The notes under the pieces are model-generated. The model did not search any database and had not been told where the DNA came from. It saw only the letters and a list, made by a program, of their open reading frames with translations. From NCBI RefSeq assembly GCF_048007035.1, contig NZ_CP180355.1:2356001-2420000 (forward strand): a stretch of 64,000 bases of DNA, given 5' to 3'. This DNA is from Imperialibacter sp963977595 (GTDB taxonomy: Bacteria > Bacteroidota > Bacteroidia > Cytophagales > Cyclobacteriaceae). Numbering within the stretch: position 1 is the first letter of the stretch; the number at the start of each line of letters is the position of its first letter. The position numbers and the translations under genes were made by a program. Below are positions 63,874 through 64,000 of the stretch, in pieces.

Positions 63874-64000
63874 GTAAGTCAACTTTTACCTTGCATATTT
63901 GAATTAGAGAAATCCAATTTTTTTCTGGGATTATTATATTTCTATGTTGTAACTTGTTCGGTTAAAGCAATCAACCTAAATCTGACGGTTCATGAAGACC

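Noticed and set aside
63992..64000. Start of a plus-strand gene (ATG AAG ACC) at the right edge
   Set aside because: Only three codons are visible and no promoter was recognised; it cannot be supported from this window.

Overview
The window comes from a member of the Bacteroidota, most likely a Cytophagia-type gliding bacterium. The support is: type IX secretion (T9SS) sorting domains with the YPNPA motif on several giant proteins; a hybrid two-component/AraC regulator; a fused CcoN-CcoO cytochrome oxidase subunit; paralogous FtsX/MacB permeases; and candidate TAnnTTTG -7 boxes. No species can be named. I see no tRNA, rRNA, CRISPR array, transposase or integrase.

Left part (1-16.3 kb). The window opens inside a leucine-rich-repeat surface protein cut by the left edge, followed by an ABC permease. 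A minus-strand respiratory operon comes next: ccoNO, ccoQ, ccoP, ccoG, ccoH/fixH, a SafE-like membrane protein and an Uma2-family nuclease. Its partner operon ccoI-ccoS, for copper insertion and maturation, lies 3.4 kb away, separated by an aspartyl protease and an LTA-synthase-like sulfatase. ccoS encodes only 56 residues and is easily missed. The two cco operons carry the same CRP/FNR-type sequence upstream, ACTGAT(A/T)TTTGTCA.

Middle part (16.3-21.7 kb). A compact lipid or pigment locus holds an FAD-dependent oxidoreductase, a UbiA-type prenyltransferase, a type III polyketide synthase with an intact Cys-His-Asn triad and a SAM methyltransferase. A cation diffusion facilitator and a nitroreductase follow. 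The set resembles type III PKS/methyltransferase/flavoprotein operons for phenolic lipids and alkylquinones, with a prenyltransferase added. The UbiA/PKS divergent promoter carries a perfect 12-bp palindrome.

Right part (21.7-63.8 kb). About 42 kb is devoted to very large exported repeat proteins, all on the minus strand. They are built from LamG, FG-GAP/VCBS, parallel beta-helix, cadherin-like, BspA/DUF285, Ig-like and LRR modules. A hybrid histidine kinase/AraC regulator sits among them with no SusC/SusD pair nearby. Three of these proteins share a closely related C-terminal cassette (LRR, Ig-like, two carboxypeptidase-regulatory-like domains, T9SS sorting domain); a fourth has a more diverged version. 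Two of them share a 3.08-kb block of over 99% identity. The most distal gene is split by a 1-nt frame difference at a run of six G, exactly inside a beta-helix domain. The upstream half has the signal peptide and the downstream half has the sorting domain, so a single protein of about 4,690 residues was probably encoded. Phase variation, a recent mutation or a sequencing error could each explain the split.
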